Below are positions 28,187 through 37,820 of a DNA stretch of 64,000 nt, in pieces (the first letter of the stretch is position 1; every line of letters starts with the position of its first letter). Below the pieces are notes generated by a model. That model made no database searches and was not told the origin of the DNA. It saw nothing but the letters and a program-made list of their open reading frames with translations. The DNA comes from CAVXFS01 sp963761115 (GTDB lineage Bacteria; Pseudomonadota; Gammaproteobacteria; Burkholderiales; Gallionellaceae), in NCBI GenBank assembly GCA_963761115.1, contig CAVXFS010000005.1, positions 620,001 to 684,000 of the forward strand. Direction: 5' to 3'. The position numbers and the translations under genes are program-made.

Positions 28187-29593
28187 TTATTTCGCGGGTA
28201 CCGGGTTGTGCCAGTAGCCGTCTGTTTCTATCAGTGCATCGGCCTGCTTCGGCCCCCAGCTGCCAGGTTTGTAGCGGTGCGATGGATGGTGAGTTTCAAG
28301 CACCGGATCGACCACTGCCCAGGCAGCCTCGACCGCATCCTCGCGGGTGAACAGCGCGCCTTCGCCGGCCATGGCGTCACCCAGCAGCCGTTCGTACGGT
28401 GTTTGCTCCACCCCTTGATCGTCCAGCAGGAACAGTTCGCGCTGGTCGCCGATGAACTCCTTGCCGGCGCGCTTGACGCGTGCGGCGAGGGCAACGGCAG
28501 AGGTGGGAGAGAGGCGGAAGCGCAGGTAATTGGCACGCCCCTTGCCCGGCGCCGAGTCGTCGAACAGCCGTTGCGGCGGCGGCTTCAATTCCACCAGCAC
28601 CTCGGCTACGGTGGTGCCCAGGCACTTGCCGGAACGCAGGTACCACGGCACGCCTTCCCAGCGCCACGAGTCGATGTACAAGCGCAGCGCGCAGAACGTC
28701 TCGACATCCGAGTCCTTCGCTACGCCATCTTCCTTGCGGTAGCCGCTGTACTGGCCGCGCACCACGTCATCCGGCCGCAGCGGGCGCATGGCCTGGAACA
28801 CCTTGGCTTTCTCGGCGTGCACGGCGCCATAACCCTGATAGGCCGGCGGCTCCATCGCCAGCAGCGCGACGATCTGGAACAGGTGGTTCTGGATCACGTC
28901 GCGCAGGCAGCCGGCGCTTTCGTAGAACGCGCCGCGTCCCTTGACGCCGAAATCCTCGGCCAGCGTGACCTGCACGCTGGCCACGCAGTTGCGGTTCCAG
29001 ATCGGCTCGAGGAAGGAATTGGCAAAGCGGAAATAGAGGATGTTCATGATCGCCTCCTTGCCGAGATAGTGGTCGATGCGGAAGATCGAGTCTTCGGCAA
29101 ATACCGATAGCGCGATGCGGTTGAGTTCGCGCGCGGAGGCGAGGTCGCGCCCGAACGGTTTCTCGACGATCACGCGCGCCTGCTCGGCAAGCCCTGCAGC
29201 GCCGAGCCCCTGGATCACCGTGGCGAACAATGAGGGCGGGATGGCGAGGTAGTGCGCCGGACGCCGCGCCTTGCCCAGCGTCTGCTTGAGTGCCTTGAAA
29301 GTGGACGGGTCGTTGTAATTGCCGCTCACATATCGGAGCAGGGAAAGAAAATGTTCGAACGCATCCCGGTCTTCGATCTTGCCGGCTTGCCGGATGCTGT
29401 CGGTTGCGCGCTTCTTCAGTTGCGCAAGGGTCCATTTGGAGGAAGCGACGCCGACCACCGGCATGTTGAGCGCGCCGCGCCTGGCCATCGCATACAGCGC
29501 CGGGAAGATCATCTTGTGCGCCAGGTCGCCAGTCACGCCGAATATCACCAGTGCGTCTGCAGGGGTTGTGCGGCTATCGGGATTGCTGATCAT
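28187..29593 (-). CDS. zwf: Glucose-6-phosphate 1-dehydrogenase
   Basis: A 468-residue enzyme oxidising glucose-6-phosphate to 6-phosphogluconolactone with NAD(P)+. The coenzyme site is VIFGVTGDLAHKMIFPALY near residue 18, the EKPFGRDLASA loop follows, and the active-site signature RIDHYLGKEAIMN is present. An AAGGAA site precedes the ATG. It is slightly shorter than the usual 480-500 residues. Its operon partners are tal downstream and cbpA-cbpM upstream. Confidence 0.96.
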   Translation of the reverse strand: MISNPDSRTTPADALVIFGVTGDLAHKMIFPALYAMARRGALNMPVVGVASSKWTLAQLKKRATDSIRQAGKIEDRDAFEHFLSLLRYVSGNYNDPSTFKALKQTLGKARRPAHYLAIPPSLFATVIQGLGAAGLAEQARVIVEKPFGRDLASARELNRIALSVFAEDSIFRIDHYLGKEAIMNILYFRFANSFLEPIWNRNCVASVQVTLAEDFGVKGRGAFYESAGCLRDVIQNHLFQIVALLAMEPPAYQGYGAVHAEKAKVFQAMRPLRPDDVVRGQYSGYRKEDGVAKDSDVETFCALRLYIDSWRWEGVPWYLRSGKCLGTTVAEVLVELKPPPQRLFDDSAPGKGRANYLRFRLSPTSAVALAARVKRAGKEFIGDQRELFLLDDQGVEQTPYERLLGDAMAGEGALFTREDAVEAAWAVVDPVLETHHPSHRYKPGSWGPKQADALIETDGYWHNPVPAK

Positions 29594-29620
29594 GGCGTTC
29601 CTTTTTTATTGTTATCTCCG

Positions 29621-29646
29621 TTCCCTCCCCCTTAAAGAGGAAGGAG
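29621..29646. repeat. Degenerate CCCTCCCCC/GAGGAAGGAG element
   Basis: TTCCCTCCCCCTT and AAGAGGAAGGAG form an imperfect inverted repeat in the gap between cbpM and zwf. It belongs to the same family as the elements at 3249-3271 and 52107-52242. Confidence 0.5.
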
Positions 29647-29688
29647 CAAAACGAAAACCAGCCGCCTTGCGGCTCAAGATTTCATGCA

Positions 29689-30012
29689 TCAATATTCACC
29701 ACCCAGCGCCCTCAATCGCGCCCGCAGCGACTCGATCTCGTCCAGCAATTCCAGCGCCAGCGCGGCGCCGGCAAGGTCGATGTCCAGGTCCCGCTGCAGG
29801 CGCAAGGCGGTGCGCGCGCGGTGCAGGCTGGCGCCGCCGAAACGCCAGCGCACCGGTTCCCGTTCCAGCGGCTCCAGCACGCCAAACTCCACCAGTTCGA
29901 CGATGCGTTGTTCGGGAACGACACAGGCGCGGCACAGATCGGCCAGCGTCAGCTGCGTTTGCTCTTCCAGTATGCAGATGGAAACTTGCGGTAGATTATT
30001 TTCAGTGGTCAT
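29689..30012 (-). CDS. cbpM: CbpM-type chaperone modulator
   Basis: A 107-residue MerR-like protein (LTLADLCRACVVPEQRIVEL, VRWRFGGASLHRARTALRLQ) matching CbpM, which binds the J-domain of CbpA and inhibits it. Two helices at the C-terminus (DLAGAALALELLDEIESLRA) are typical. It starts three bases after the cbpA stop, the same gene order as cbpA-cbpM elsewhere. Confidence 0.88.
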   Translation of the reverse strand: MTTENNLPQVSICILEEQTQLTLADLCRACVVPEQRIVELVEFGVLEPLEREPVRWRFGGASLHRARTALRLQRDLDIDLAGAALALELLDEIESLRARLRALGGEY

Positions 30013-30015
30013 CTC

Positions 30016-30960
30016 TCACACTCCCATTTTGGCGCGCGGATTGAAATTAAGTTCCTGTGCCATTTTCCGGTACAGGTCCTTCGCTGTTTCGCTATCGGCC
30101 GGCGGCAACGCGATGGTCAGCATCACATAGCAGTCGCCGGGCGGGTCGCCGGGCAGGCCGCGTCCCTTGAGCCGCAGTTTGCGCCCGGCAACCGAGCCTT
30201 CCGGTATCTTGAGTTCCAGTATGCCGCCAAGTGTCGGTACCTTCACGGTTGCGCCCAGTGCCGCCTCCCAGGGTGTCACCGGCAGGTCTAGATAAACATC
30301 GCGACCATCGACCCGGTAAAGCGGGTGAGGCTTGAATTCGATCTCGAGATAGAGATCTCCCGCCTTGCCTTCTCCGCTGCCGGGGCTGCCCTGTCCGCTG
30401 AGCCGGATGTGCTGGCCTTCGCGGATTCCCTTGGGGATGGTCACGTTGAGGACGCGTTCCCGGGTGAGGACATGGCCCTGCGCATCCATGCCGGGCACAT
30501 GCAGCGTGATGGCGCGGGTCGCACCATGATACGTATCTTCGAGGTCAATGAGCACCTTGGCGTGGTGGTCCCGTCCCTTGGCATGGAATGCAGCGTGTGC
30601 ATTTGCGTCCTGGCGAAATCCCTGGCCGAACAGGGAAGAGAAGAAATCGCTATAGTCTGCCCCATCGCCACCGCCGAAACCACCGCCGCTGAATTCGAAA
30701 CCCGCATTCCAGTCCGGTGGCGGGCGAAACTCCTGGCCGCCTTTCCAGTTGGCGCCGAGCTGATCGTAAGCTGCGCGTTTTTCCGCATCCTTCAGTACCT
30801 CGTAGGCTTCGCCCAATTCCTTGAAGCGAGCTTCCGCATCGGCTTCCTTGCTGACATCCGGATGGTATTTTCGCGCCAGCTTGCGGTAAGTGCGCTTGAT
30901 CTCGTCCTGGGTGGCATCGCGCGCGACCCCCATGATCTTGTAGTAGTCCTTGTATTCCAT
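30016..30960 (-). CDS. cbpA: CbpA-type DnaJ co-chaperone
   Basis: A 314-residue J-protein. The start MEYKDYYKIMGVARD at 30960 has AGGAG nine bases upstream. The J-domain has the HPD motif in RKYHPDVSKEADAEA, then a Gly/Phe-rich linker (FSGGGFGGGDGADYSDFF) and two C-terminal beta-sandwich domains. There is no zinc-finger cysteine cluster, separating it from DnaJ. It stimulates DnaK, and CbpM encoded next to it should control it. Confidence 0.94.
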   Translation of the reverse strand: MEYKDYYKIMGVARDATQDEIKRTYRKLARKYHPDVSKEADAEARFKELGEAYEVLKDAEKRAAYDQLGANWKGGQEFRPPPDWNAGFEFSGGGFGGGDGADYSDFFSSLFGQGFRQDANAHAAFHAKGRDHHAKVLIDLEDTYHGATRAITLHVPGMDAQGHVLTRERVLNVTIPKGIREGQHIRLSGQGSPGSGEGKAGDLYLEIEFKPHPLYRVDGRDVYLDLPVTPWEAALGATVKVPTLGGILELKIPEGSVAGRKLRLKGRGLPGDPPGDCYVMLTIALPPADSETAKDLYRKMAQELNFNPRAKMGV

Positions 30961-31028
30961 TTGGCCAGTCTCCTGAAAAATCCATGGTGTTGCCGTTAGC
31001 GATCCATATTGAGCCGGCAATTGAAAAT

Positions 31029-31826
31029 TCAATCGCCAGGTTCGCGTTGCCAGCCTCCGGCCTGCCGGTAAAACATCGCCAACTGTCGGTGTACGCCGGG
31101 AAAGCAGTCTCTCAATATCTCCGGGGCAGTATAGAAATACTCGCTCGCTACGGCAAAAAATTCCGCCGGGTTGGTGGCGGCATAGGGATTGATACCGGGT
31201 GACTGTCCGGTCGCTAGCTGCCGGCGCAGCGCTGCATAAGCCGCGCCAAGATCCGCTGCCCACTTGTTCCGGTCCATTCCCCTGCGCAATGGCGGCATGC
31301 CATTGGCTACGCCATTTCTGCCGTCGAGCTTGTGAGCGAACTCGTGCAGTACTACATTGCGGCCGGCCAGGGTCTGGGAGCTGTCACGCACCACGTCTTC
31401 CCAGGACAACACCACCGGGCCGCGCAACCAGGACTCGCCCGTCAATACACTGGCGTCGTTATGCACCAGCCCCATGGCATCCTTCTGTTCGTGGTTGACC
31501 CGGAATGCACCGGGATAGAGGATGACTTCCACCCAGTTGTCAAAGTAATCGATATCCAGATCCACGATCAGCAGGCACGCTTGAGCAGCCACCACCACGC
31601 GCATCGGCAGGGTCACTTCCAGGCCTTGTGCGCCGTTGATCGATTTGCTGTGCAGGAACCACGTCGTCAGCTCGCGCAGGCGCGCGAGCTGGATCGAATC
31701 CAGTCCCTGCAACACCGCGAGCTGTCGCGTTGCGGCGTGCCATATATCATGCGGTATCGGATCGCGCCGTAATATCCGGCGCATGTTCCAGCGCCGCAGC
31801 ATCTTGCCTGGTGAAGGAAATCTCAT
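31029..31826 (-). CDS. mtfA: MtfA-type zinc peptidase
   Basis: A 265-residue M90-family protein. The zinc motif HEFAH lies in NVVLHEFAHKLDGRNG, and the downstream glutamate in NPAEFFAVASEYFY is the third ligand. The segments SWEDVVRDSSQ and VILYPGAFRV are conserved in the family. In Escherichia coli MtfA binds the repressor Mlc and has aminopeptidase activity. It lies 68 bases upstream of cbpA on the same strand. Confidence 0.92.
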   Translation of the reverse strand: MRFPSPGKMLRRWNMRRILRRDPIPHDIWHAATRQLAVLQGLDSIQLARLRELTTWFLHSKSINGAQGLEVTLPMRVVVAAQACLLIVDLDIDYFDNWVEVILYPGAFRVNHEQKDAMGLVHNDASVLTGESWLRGPVVLSWEDVVRDSSQTLAGRNVVLHEFAHKLDGRNGVANGMPPLRRGMDRNKWAADLGAAYAALRRQLATGQSPGINPYAATNPAEFFAVASEYFYTAPEILRDCFPGVHRQLAMFYRQAGGWQREPGD

Positions 31827-31847
31827 CGGTTGATGTGTCGGACTGGA

Positions 31848-32543
31848 TTACACCACGGTGCCGACCAGCGAGCCGACGCCGGCAGTCAGGCCCATCGCCA
31901 GTGCACCCCAGAACGTGACACGCATCACCCCTGCCGCCACGCTTGCGCCGCCCGCATACGCAGCCAGTCCGCCCAGCAGCGCCAGGAATCCGAGCGAAGT
32001 TATCGCGACGACAGGGATCAGGCTCGCATGGGGTGCCAGTATCACGACCAGCATCGGCATCGCCGCGCCGACCGTGAAGGCAGCGGACGATGCCATCGCA
32101 GCCAGAATCGGTCGTGCACTGAACGCGGCGGAGATGCCCAGTTCGTCGCGGGCATGCGCGCCAAGCGCGTCGTGCGACATGAGTTGCCGCGCGACCTGCT
32201 GCGCCAGCGCAGGTTCGAGTCCGCGGCTGACGTAGATTGCCGCCAGTTCCTTGTGCTCGCCCGGGTAGTCTGCTTCAAGCTCCCGGCGTTCCAGGCTGAG
32301 TTCTGCCTGTTCGGTATCGGCCTGCGACTGCACCGACACATATTCGCCGGCAGCCATCGAAATGGCGCCCGCAACCAGGCCGGCGCTGCCGGCGATCAGG
32401 ATCTCTGCATGCGTCGCATGCGCGGCGGCGACACCGAGCAGCAGGCTCGAGGTGGAAACGATGCCGTCGTTCGCACCCAGTACCGCCGCACGCAGCCAGC
32501 CGATACGGTGCGTGCGATGCCGTTCTTTTTTTTGTAAAGGCAT
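31848..32543 (-). CDS. VIT1/CCC1-family iron/manganese transporter
   Basis: A 231-residue membrane protein with five hydrophobic helices. It has the family signature WLRAAVLGANDGIVSTSSLL and GAISMAAGEYVSVQSQADTE, followed by a charged cytoplasmic metal-binding helix rich in Glu. VIT/CCC1 transporters export or sequester Fe2+ or Mn2+. ATG 32543 (MPLQKKERHR) is more plausible than ATG 32570 because of spacing from a GGGAAG element. Confidence 0.9.
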   Translation of the reverse strand: MPLQKKERHRTHRIGWLRAAVLGANDGIVSTSSLLLGVAAAHATHAEILIAGSAGLVAGAISMAAGEYVSVQSQADTEQAELSLERRELEADYPGEHKELAAIYVSRGLEPALAQQVARQLMSHDALGAHARDELGISAAFSARPILAAMASSAAFTVGAAMPMLVVILAPHASLIPVVAITSLGFLALLGGLAAYAGGASVAAGVMRVTFWGALAMGLTAGVGSLVGTVV

Positions 32544-32650
32544 GCTGCGGCTTCCCGGCGCGCCGCTCATTCCAGCCGCGTTGCAGTCAGGATACAGTTT
32601 CGCATGATGGCAACACCTGTTCCAACCCGGTTTGGTGCATGCTGACCGCC

Positions 32651-33361
32651 TTAATCATTGCGATCGCGGTCGTGCCGTTGATGTTGCTCGCGCCTTGAGT
32701 CATTGTTTGGTTGTTGCCCCTGCTGGACAGGTTGCTGCGTTCTGGCCGGGGCATTGTGGTTTCCCGGTCCCTGAAAATGTCTCCGTACTTCGGGATCCCT
32801 TGGCTGATACCGGTAATTGCGCTGGATGATCTGCCGTTGCCGCTCGACTTGCTGCGGATATTTCTTGCCTGAATAGTGCCGCTGGTAGGTCGGGAGCGGG
32901 GCAGGCCGCGGGGCAGCCCTGCGGTTCCACCTGTCCCAGCCATCCCTGTGCCGTTCCCAACCACGACCCCAGTGATCCCCCCAGCGCGGCGACGCATTCA
33001 GGCGCCAGCCGCGGAAGAATGCAGGGGGAGAGCGGTAATAGCGCACCGGCACGCGCAGGATGAATAGCGGCACATACTCCGGCTCCACAAGTTCCCAGGG
33101 ACCGTTGTACCAGGAACTGGTATACCAATAGTCATCCTGGAAAAGCCAGTACATGCCATCATAAAAAAACAGGTTCGCATCTACCCTTGGTGCGTAGTAG
33201 ACCGGATAACCCGGTACAACGGTGAATTGCGGGTATACCGGCAGGTTGACGCCGATGCTTACGTTCGGCAGTCCGATGCCGATGCTCACCTGGGCGTTTG
33301 CAGCAGATACAGAGCCAAGCAGCAGCCCCAGCAAAATCGGTGCATGAAGAAATTTAAACAT
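32651..33361 (-). CDS. Exported Tyr/Trp/Arg-rich protein of unknown function
   Basis: A 236-residue protein with a signal peptide (ILLGLLLGSVSAANA). The mature part begins with VSIGIGLPNVSIGVNLPVYP and a Tyr-rich section (YWLFQDDYWYTSSWYNGPWE), then turns Arg/Trp-rich (WGDHWGRGWERHRDGWDRWN) and ends in a Gln/Asn/Arg/His low-complexity tail. Such proteins are common in beta- and gammaproteobacteria but have no assigned role. The tail is probably disordered. Location: periplasm or cell surface. Confidence 0.8.
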   Translation of the reverse strand: MFKFLHAPILLGLLLGSVSAANAQVSIGIGLPNVSIGVNLPVYPQFTVVPGYPVYYAPRVDANLFFYDGMYWLFQDDYWYTSSWYNGPWELVEPEYVPLFILRVPVRYYRSPPAFFRGWRLNASPRWGDHWGRGWERHRDGWDRWNRRAAPRPAPLPTYQRHYSGKKYPQQVERQRQIIQRNYRYQPRDPEVRRHFQGPGNHNAPARTQQPVQQGQQPNNDSRREQHQRHDRDRND

Positions 33362-33501
33362 GATGTGATTTCCTTTCAGAATTTCCGGTCGGGGTCATTG
33401 TTGCCGACGGCATGCGACCAAAACCCTGACATTGCAAATACTGCCAGTGCATGCTCGGTCGCTTGTGCACAGTACTGCATGACTGGCTGACATATTCCTG
33501 C

Positions 33502-33867
33502 TCACTCGCGTGTTATGTGCTCGTTCTCGATGCTGACCCGGTCCCCGACACGCAGATCGCTGACGAGTGGTTGCGTCATTGTCACGTGCTGCCCGTTATC
33601 CAGCTTCACCCGGATGCGATAGGTTTCCGGCTGCGAGTCGGTCTTTGCCGTCTCGTTCGCGTCCGTCGTGTCGTCTCCCACGGTGCCGGCCTGGTCGATA
33701 TTGCCGCGCTCCATCTCGATGGATTCGATCTCGCCGTGCGGGACTGTGGGCTCGTATTCAAAACTGGAAGACGAAGACAGCGGCTCTTCAGACCCGGTGT
33801 TCGCGCAACCGCTCACCAGGGCAGCTGTGGCAATAAGGGCGGTGGCAACAATTCTGGCTGGTTTCAT
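33502..33867 (-). CDS. Small lipoprotein
   Basis: A 121-residue protein: signal peptide with lipobox VSGC (Cys near residue 21), a Ser/Glu-rich linker, then a compact C-terminal domain (TYRIRVKLDNGQHVTMTQP, LRVGDRVSIENEHI) resembling small OB-like lipoprotein domains. AGGAGT five bases before ATG 33867 sets the start. Probably outer-membrane anchored. Function unknown. Confidence 0.85.
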   Translation of the reverse strand: MKPARIVATALIATAALVSGCANTGSEEPLSSSSSFEYEPTVPHGEIESIEMERGNIDQAGTVGDDTTDANETAKTDSQPETYRIRVKLDNGQHVTMTQPLVSDLRVGDRVSIENEHITRE

Positions 33868-34255
33868 TGGTACTCCTGATTGGATGGGGTAAATTCTGGT
33901 TGATCGAATAAGGTCTGCGCAGGGCAGGTGACAGTGTACAACCGGTAATGACTGTGTGTGAAGGAAGGTACATGGTTCGCCTTCCCCAGGCAATATATCA
34001 TATGGCTGAAACGAGCCGACAAAGTTCCGGAAGCGAGGCGCGCAAGTCAGCATCGCGCAGTTTCCCGCGCTGTGAGTCGGGAGCGAATCTTGCATTACAC
34101 CGCGCCTGCAAGCCGGTGTGGTGAATGCCGCGACCATTGGCGAAATGATCTGGCTGCAAAGGGAAAAGGTCGGCAACCGGCAGCAGTTGCTCCCCTGCAT
34201 GTGTTTGCGTTCCAATTAGGTGAGATAATCAATGCCGATGACTTGAAAGCCAAAC
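33868..34255. other. Divergent intergenic region, no gene seen
   Basis: This lies between the minus-strand lipoprotein gene and the plus-strand yqhA-like gene and should hold both promoters. Open frames here lack ribosome sites and recognisable products. Confidence 0.55.
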
Positions 34256-34831
34256 ATGAAATCCCTGGAAAATCTTTTTGAAGGCACCTTGTGGAACAGC
34301 CGTTTCGTGATTCTGACTGCGGTGGTGGGCAGCCTGCTGGCAGGGTTCGCCATTTTCTACATGGCGACGGTGGATGTGGTGTATCTGGTGATACACGCCT
34401 TGAATTACGCCAACCCCGACATGGCCGACGATGCGCGCAAGGCGTTGCACGACAGTACCGTCACGCACATTGTCGAGGTAGTGGACGGTTATCTGCTGGC
34501 GACCGTGATGCTGATCTTCTCGCTCGGCCTGTACGAGCTGTTCATCAGCGACATCGACCAGGCAAAGGAAGACAAGCGCGCATCCAGCAAGATCCTGGTG
34601 ATCAACAGCCTGGACGACCTGAAATCGCGCCTGGCCAAGGTGATCCTGATGATCCTGATCGTTACCCTGTTCGAGGAAGCGCTGAACATGAAACTGAGCA
34701 CGCCGATAGACCTGCTCTACCTGGGCGGCAGCATCGCTCTGATCGCATTGGCGCTGTACCTGTCGCATGCGGCCGAGCACGATCCCGGCGAACATGCCGG
34801 CGCAGATGAGCAGCGTGAGGAGTCGCATTGA
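34256..34831 (+). CDS. YqhA / UPF0114 membrane protein
   Basis: A 191-residue membrane protein of the UPF0114 family with four helices. Conserved stretches are ENLFEGTLWNSRFVIL at the N-terminus, VVDGYLLATVMLIFSLGLYEL and the C-terminal KLSTPIDLLYLGGSIALIAL. Function is not known. Its stop overlaps the start of a TlpA-type thioredoxin gene by one base (TGATG), so the two are translated together. Confidence 0.9.
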   Translation: MKSLENLFEGTLWNSRFVILTAVVGSLLAGFAIFYMATVDVVYLVIHALNYANPDMADDARKALHDSTVTHIVEVVDGYLLATVMLIFSLGLYELFISDIDQAKEDKRASSKILVINSLDDLKSRLAKVILMILIVTLFEEALNMKLSTPIDLLYLGGSIALIALALYLSHAAEHDPGEHAGADEQREESH

Positions 34832-35292
34832 TGCGCCGGGTACGCGCGCTGCTGGCATGCTGCCTGCTGTTGTTCGCGGCAGCCGCTGCTGCCGGAGATT
34901 TCACCTTCAAGGATACAACCGGGCATACGCTCAAGCTGTCGGATTACCGCGGCAAGTGGGTGCTGGTGAATTTCTGGGCGACCTGGTGCGCGCCGTGCCG
35001 GGAAGAGATCCCGGAGCTGGCAGACCTGTACAAGGCGCACAAGGACAAGGACCTGATGGTGATCGGTGTGGCGATGGAATACCCGGAACCTAAGTTCGTG
35101 CTGGATTTCGTCAAGGAATTCGCCATGCCTTATCCGATCGTGCTCGGCGATTACAAGATGGCCGGGCAGATCGGCGCGGTCGCGGCGTTGCCGACTACTT
35201 ACCTGTTCGACCCGACTGGGAAACTTGCCAGTTACCAGCCGGGTCCCGTCACCCGGGAAAGTGTGGAAAATTACCTGCGTGCCGGAAAATAG
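34831..35292 (+). CDS. TlpA-like thioredoxin
   Basis: A 153-residue exported thioredoxin-like protein: signal peptide (LLACCLLLFAAAAAAG), active site NFWATWCAPC (C53, C56) and cis-proline loop ALPTTYLFDPTGKLA. It belongs to the same TlpA/ResA group as the protein at 14574-15098. The two differ enough to be separate paralogues. It is coupled to the yqhA-like gene. Confidence 0.92.
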   Translation: MRRVRALLACCLLLFAAAAAAGDFTFKDTTGHTLKLSDYRGKWVLVNFWATWCAPCREEIPELADLYKAHKDKDLMVIGVAMEYPEPKFVLDFVKEFAMPYPIVLGDYKMAGQIGAVAALPTTYLFDPTGKLASYQPGPVTRESVENYLRAGK

Positions 35293-35420
35293 TCTTCACG
35301 CCGCATTGTGCCAGCCGGTTCGGACTGAAGGGATTTTCGACATCCGATGTCATTGCAACAGCATAACTGCACCGCTCCCTGTAAAATCAACACTTCTATC
35401 CTGTCCTTATTGACTTGAAC

Positions 35421-37121
35421 ATGCGCATCTCACAATTTTTCATCTCCACCCAGAAGGAAGCCCCTGCCGAAGCCGAACTGGTCAGCCATCGCCTGATGCT
35501 GCGCGCCGGCTATATCAGGAAACTCGCCAGCGGCCTGTATACCTGGATGCCGCTGGGGCTGCGCGTGCTGCGCAAGGTGGAGGGCATCGTGCGCGAGGAG
35601 ATGAACCGCAGCGGTGCGATCGAGTTGCTGATGCCGGCCGTGCAGCCGGCCGAGCTGTGGCGCGAGACCGGGCGCTGGGAAGTGTTCGGTCCGCAGATGC
35701 TGAAGATCCGCGACCGCCATGACAACGAATTCTGCTTTGGCCCGACGCACGAAGAAGTCATCACCGATATCGCGCGGCGCGAGATCAAGAGCTACCGCCA
35801 GCTGCCGCTCAACTTCTACCAGATCCAGACCAAGTTCCGCGACGAAGTGCGCCCGCGCTTCGGCGTGATGCGCGCGCGCGAATTCCTGATGAAGGATGCC
35901 TATTCCTTCCACAGCAGTTTCGACAGCCTGGAGCAGACCTACCGCCTGATGTACGAAACCTACAGCCGCATCTTCACCCGCCTCGGCCTTGAGTTTCGCG
36001 CGGTGGCGGCGGACACCGGCGCCATCGGCGGCAGCGGCTCGCACGAATTCCATGTGCTGGCCGATTCCGGCGAGGATGCGCTGGCGTTCTGCCCGGATTC
36101 GGATTACGCGGCGAACGTGGAACTGGCCGAGGCGCTTGCCCCAGACGTTCCCCGCGCGGACGCCGACAAGCCGATGGAAAAAGTCATCACGCCGGGACAG
36201 AGATCGATCGAGGAGGTAGCCGCATTCTTCGGCGTGCCGCAACAGCAGATACTCAAGGCGATCGCCGTGGTGGATGGCGAAGGCGTTTTCACCCTGCTGC
36301 TGCTGCGTGGGGATCACACGCTGAACGAACTCAAGACCAGCAAGGTGCTGGGCGAGTTCCGCTTTGCCAGCGAGGACGAGATTCATCGCAACATGGGCTG
36401 CCGTGCCGGCTATATCGGCCCGGTCAATACGGCGGTGAGAGTCCTGGTCGACCGTGCCGTCACGGCGATGAGCGATTTCGTCTGCGGCGCCAACGACGAT
36501 GGCTTCCATTACACCGGCGTGAATTTCGGCCGCGATGTCCATCTGGATGAGGCGAATGTGCATGACCTGCGCAATGTCGTTGCCGGCGATGCCAGCCCGG
36601 ATGGCAAGGGCAAACTGGAGCTGTGCCGCGGTATCGAGGTCGGCCACATATTTCAATTGCGCACCAAATATTCCGAGGCGCTCGGCGCCGCCTACCTGGA
36701 CGAGAACGGCAAGTCGCAGGTGATGGAGATGGGCTGCTATGGCATCGGCGTGTCGCGTATCGTGGCAGCGGCCATCGAGCAGAACAATGACGAGCGCGGC
36801 ATCATCCTGCCGATCGCGATGGCGCCGTTCGCCGTCGCCATCGCGCCCATCGGATACAAAAAAAGCGACGAAGTGCGGGCAGCTGCGGAACGGCTTTACG
36901 CCGAGCTTGTCGTACTGGGTGTCGAGGTCCTGCTGGACGACCGCGACGAGCGCCCAGGCGTGATGTTTGCCGACCTGGAACTGATCGGCATCCCGCATCG
37001 CATCGTGATCGGCGAGCGCGGCTTGAAGGAAAACATGGTCGAGTACAAGGGCAGGGCTGATGCGGAATCGCAACAGATTCCCTTGCAGGATATCGTCAGT
37101 TTCGTACAATCAAGGCTATGA
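35421..37121 (+). CDS. proS: Prolyl-tRNA synthetase
   Basis: A 566-residue bacterial-type class II enzyme charging tRNA(Pro). It shows the N-terminal catalytic part (LRAGYIRKLASGLYTWMPLG, FRDEVRPRFGVMRAREFLMK), the inserted editing domain (residues about 225-400), motif 3 (GCYGIGVSRIVAAAIEQ) and an anticodon-binding domain at the end. ATG 35421 is used rather than an upstream TTG. Length is normal. Its stop overlaps the next start (ATGA). Confidence 0.98.
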   Translation: MRISQFFISTQKEAPAEAELVSHRLMLRAGYIRKLASGLYTWMPLGLRVLRKVEGIVREEMNRSGAIELLMPAVQPAELWRETGRWEVFGPQMLKIRDRHDNEFCFGPTHEEVITDIARREIKSYRQLPLNFYQIQTKFRDEVRPRFGVMRAREFLMKDAYSFHSSFDSLEQTYRLMYETYSRIFTRLGLEFRAVAADTGAIGGSGSHEFHVLADSGEDALAFCPDSDYAANVELAEALAPDVPRADADKPMEKVITPGQRSIEEVAAFFGVPQQQILKAIAVVDGEGVFTLLLLRGDHTLNELKTSKVLGEFRFASEDEIHRNMGCRAGYIGPVNTAVRVLVDRAVTAMSDFVCGANDDGFHYTGVNFGRDVHLDEANVHDLRNVVAGDASPDGKGKLELCRGIEVGHIFQLRTKYSEALGAAYLDENGKSQVMEMGCYGIGVSRIVAAAIEQNNDERGIILPIAMAPFAVAIAPIGYKKSDEVRAAAERLYAELVVLGVEVLLDDRDERPGVMFADLELIGIPHRIVIGERGLKENMVEYKGRADAESQQIPLQDIVSFVQSRL

Positions 37122-37768
37122 ACCAGGCGCACGACATTTTTCAGCGGTTGCTGCAGTCACTGTTGCTGGCGAGCATGTTATTCACCGGCGCAGCTCATGC
37201 CGGTAACCAGATCTATACGCCATTGTCAGCCAGCGTGCGCGCAGTCCTGCAGCGCGCTGTCTCGGATCAGGCAGTACCCGACGCGATCTTTGCTTCCAGG
37301 CAGGAAGAGCACTTATGGATGGTCGATATGTCGAAGCGCCTGGAAAGACGCATACCCGATCCGGATACCCGGCGGGATTTCCTCAAGACCGTACATTACG
37401 AGGCGCGACGCGCAGGACTCGATCCGCTGATGGTATTGGGGTTGGTGGAAGTTGAAAGCGGCTTCAAGAAATATGCGATATCGAGAGCAGGTGCGCGCGG
37501 CTTCATGCAGGTGATGCCATTCTGGGTCAAGCAAATTGGCAGGAAAGAGGACAACCTGTTTCACCTGCGCACCAACCTGCGTTACGGCTGCACCATATTG
37601 CGCCTGTATCTGGATATGGAAAAAGGCAATCTCTTCCGGGCATTGGGACGCTACAACGGTAGCCTGGGAAGACCCGAATACCCGAATCTCGTGCGCGCCG
37701 CCTGGCACAGATTTAACCGGAATGCAGCCGCATTCGGGACCATAAAATCCGCCACGACCAATTACTGA
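37118..37768 (+). CDS. Lytic transglycosylase (SLT family)
   Basis: A 216-residue exported enzyme cleaving peptidoglycan. A signal peptide ends near AAHAG. The SLT goose-lysozyme-like domain starts near residue 95 with the catalytic Glu in VLGLVEVESGFKKYAIS, followed by GARGFMQVMPFW and LRYGCTILRLYL. It overlaps proS by four bases, an arrangement I regard as common in this lineage. Confidence 0.9.
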   Translation: MNQAHDIFQRLLQSLLLASMLFTGAAHAGNQIYTPLSASVRAVLQRAVSDQAVPDAIFASRQEEHLWMVDMSKRLERRIPDPDTRRDFLKTVHYEARRAGLDPLMVLGLVEVESGFKKYAISRAGARGFMQVMPFWVKQIGRKEDNLFHLRTNLRYGCTILRLYLDMEKGNLFRALGRYNGSLGRPEYPNLVRAAWHRFNRNAAAFGTIKSATTNY

Positions 37769-37820
37769 TCTGCTCCCGCACTTCTGCCCTCGACCCGAGG
37801 GAAAATGTTCCCTTGTATTC

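Noticed and set aside
35430..37109. Long minus-strand ORF opposite proS
   Set aside because: Shadow of a complete ProS with all motifs.
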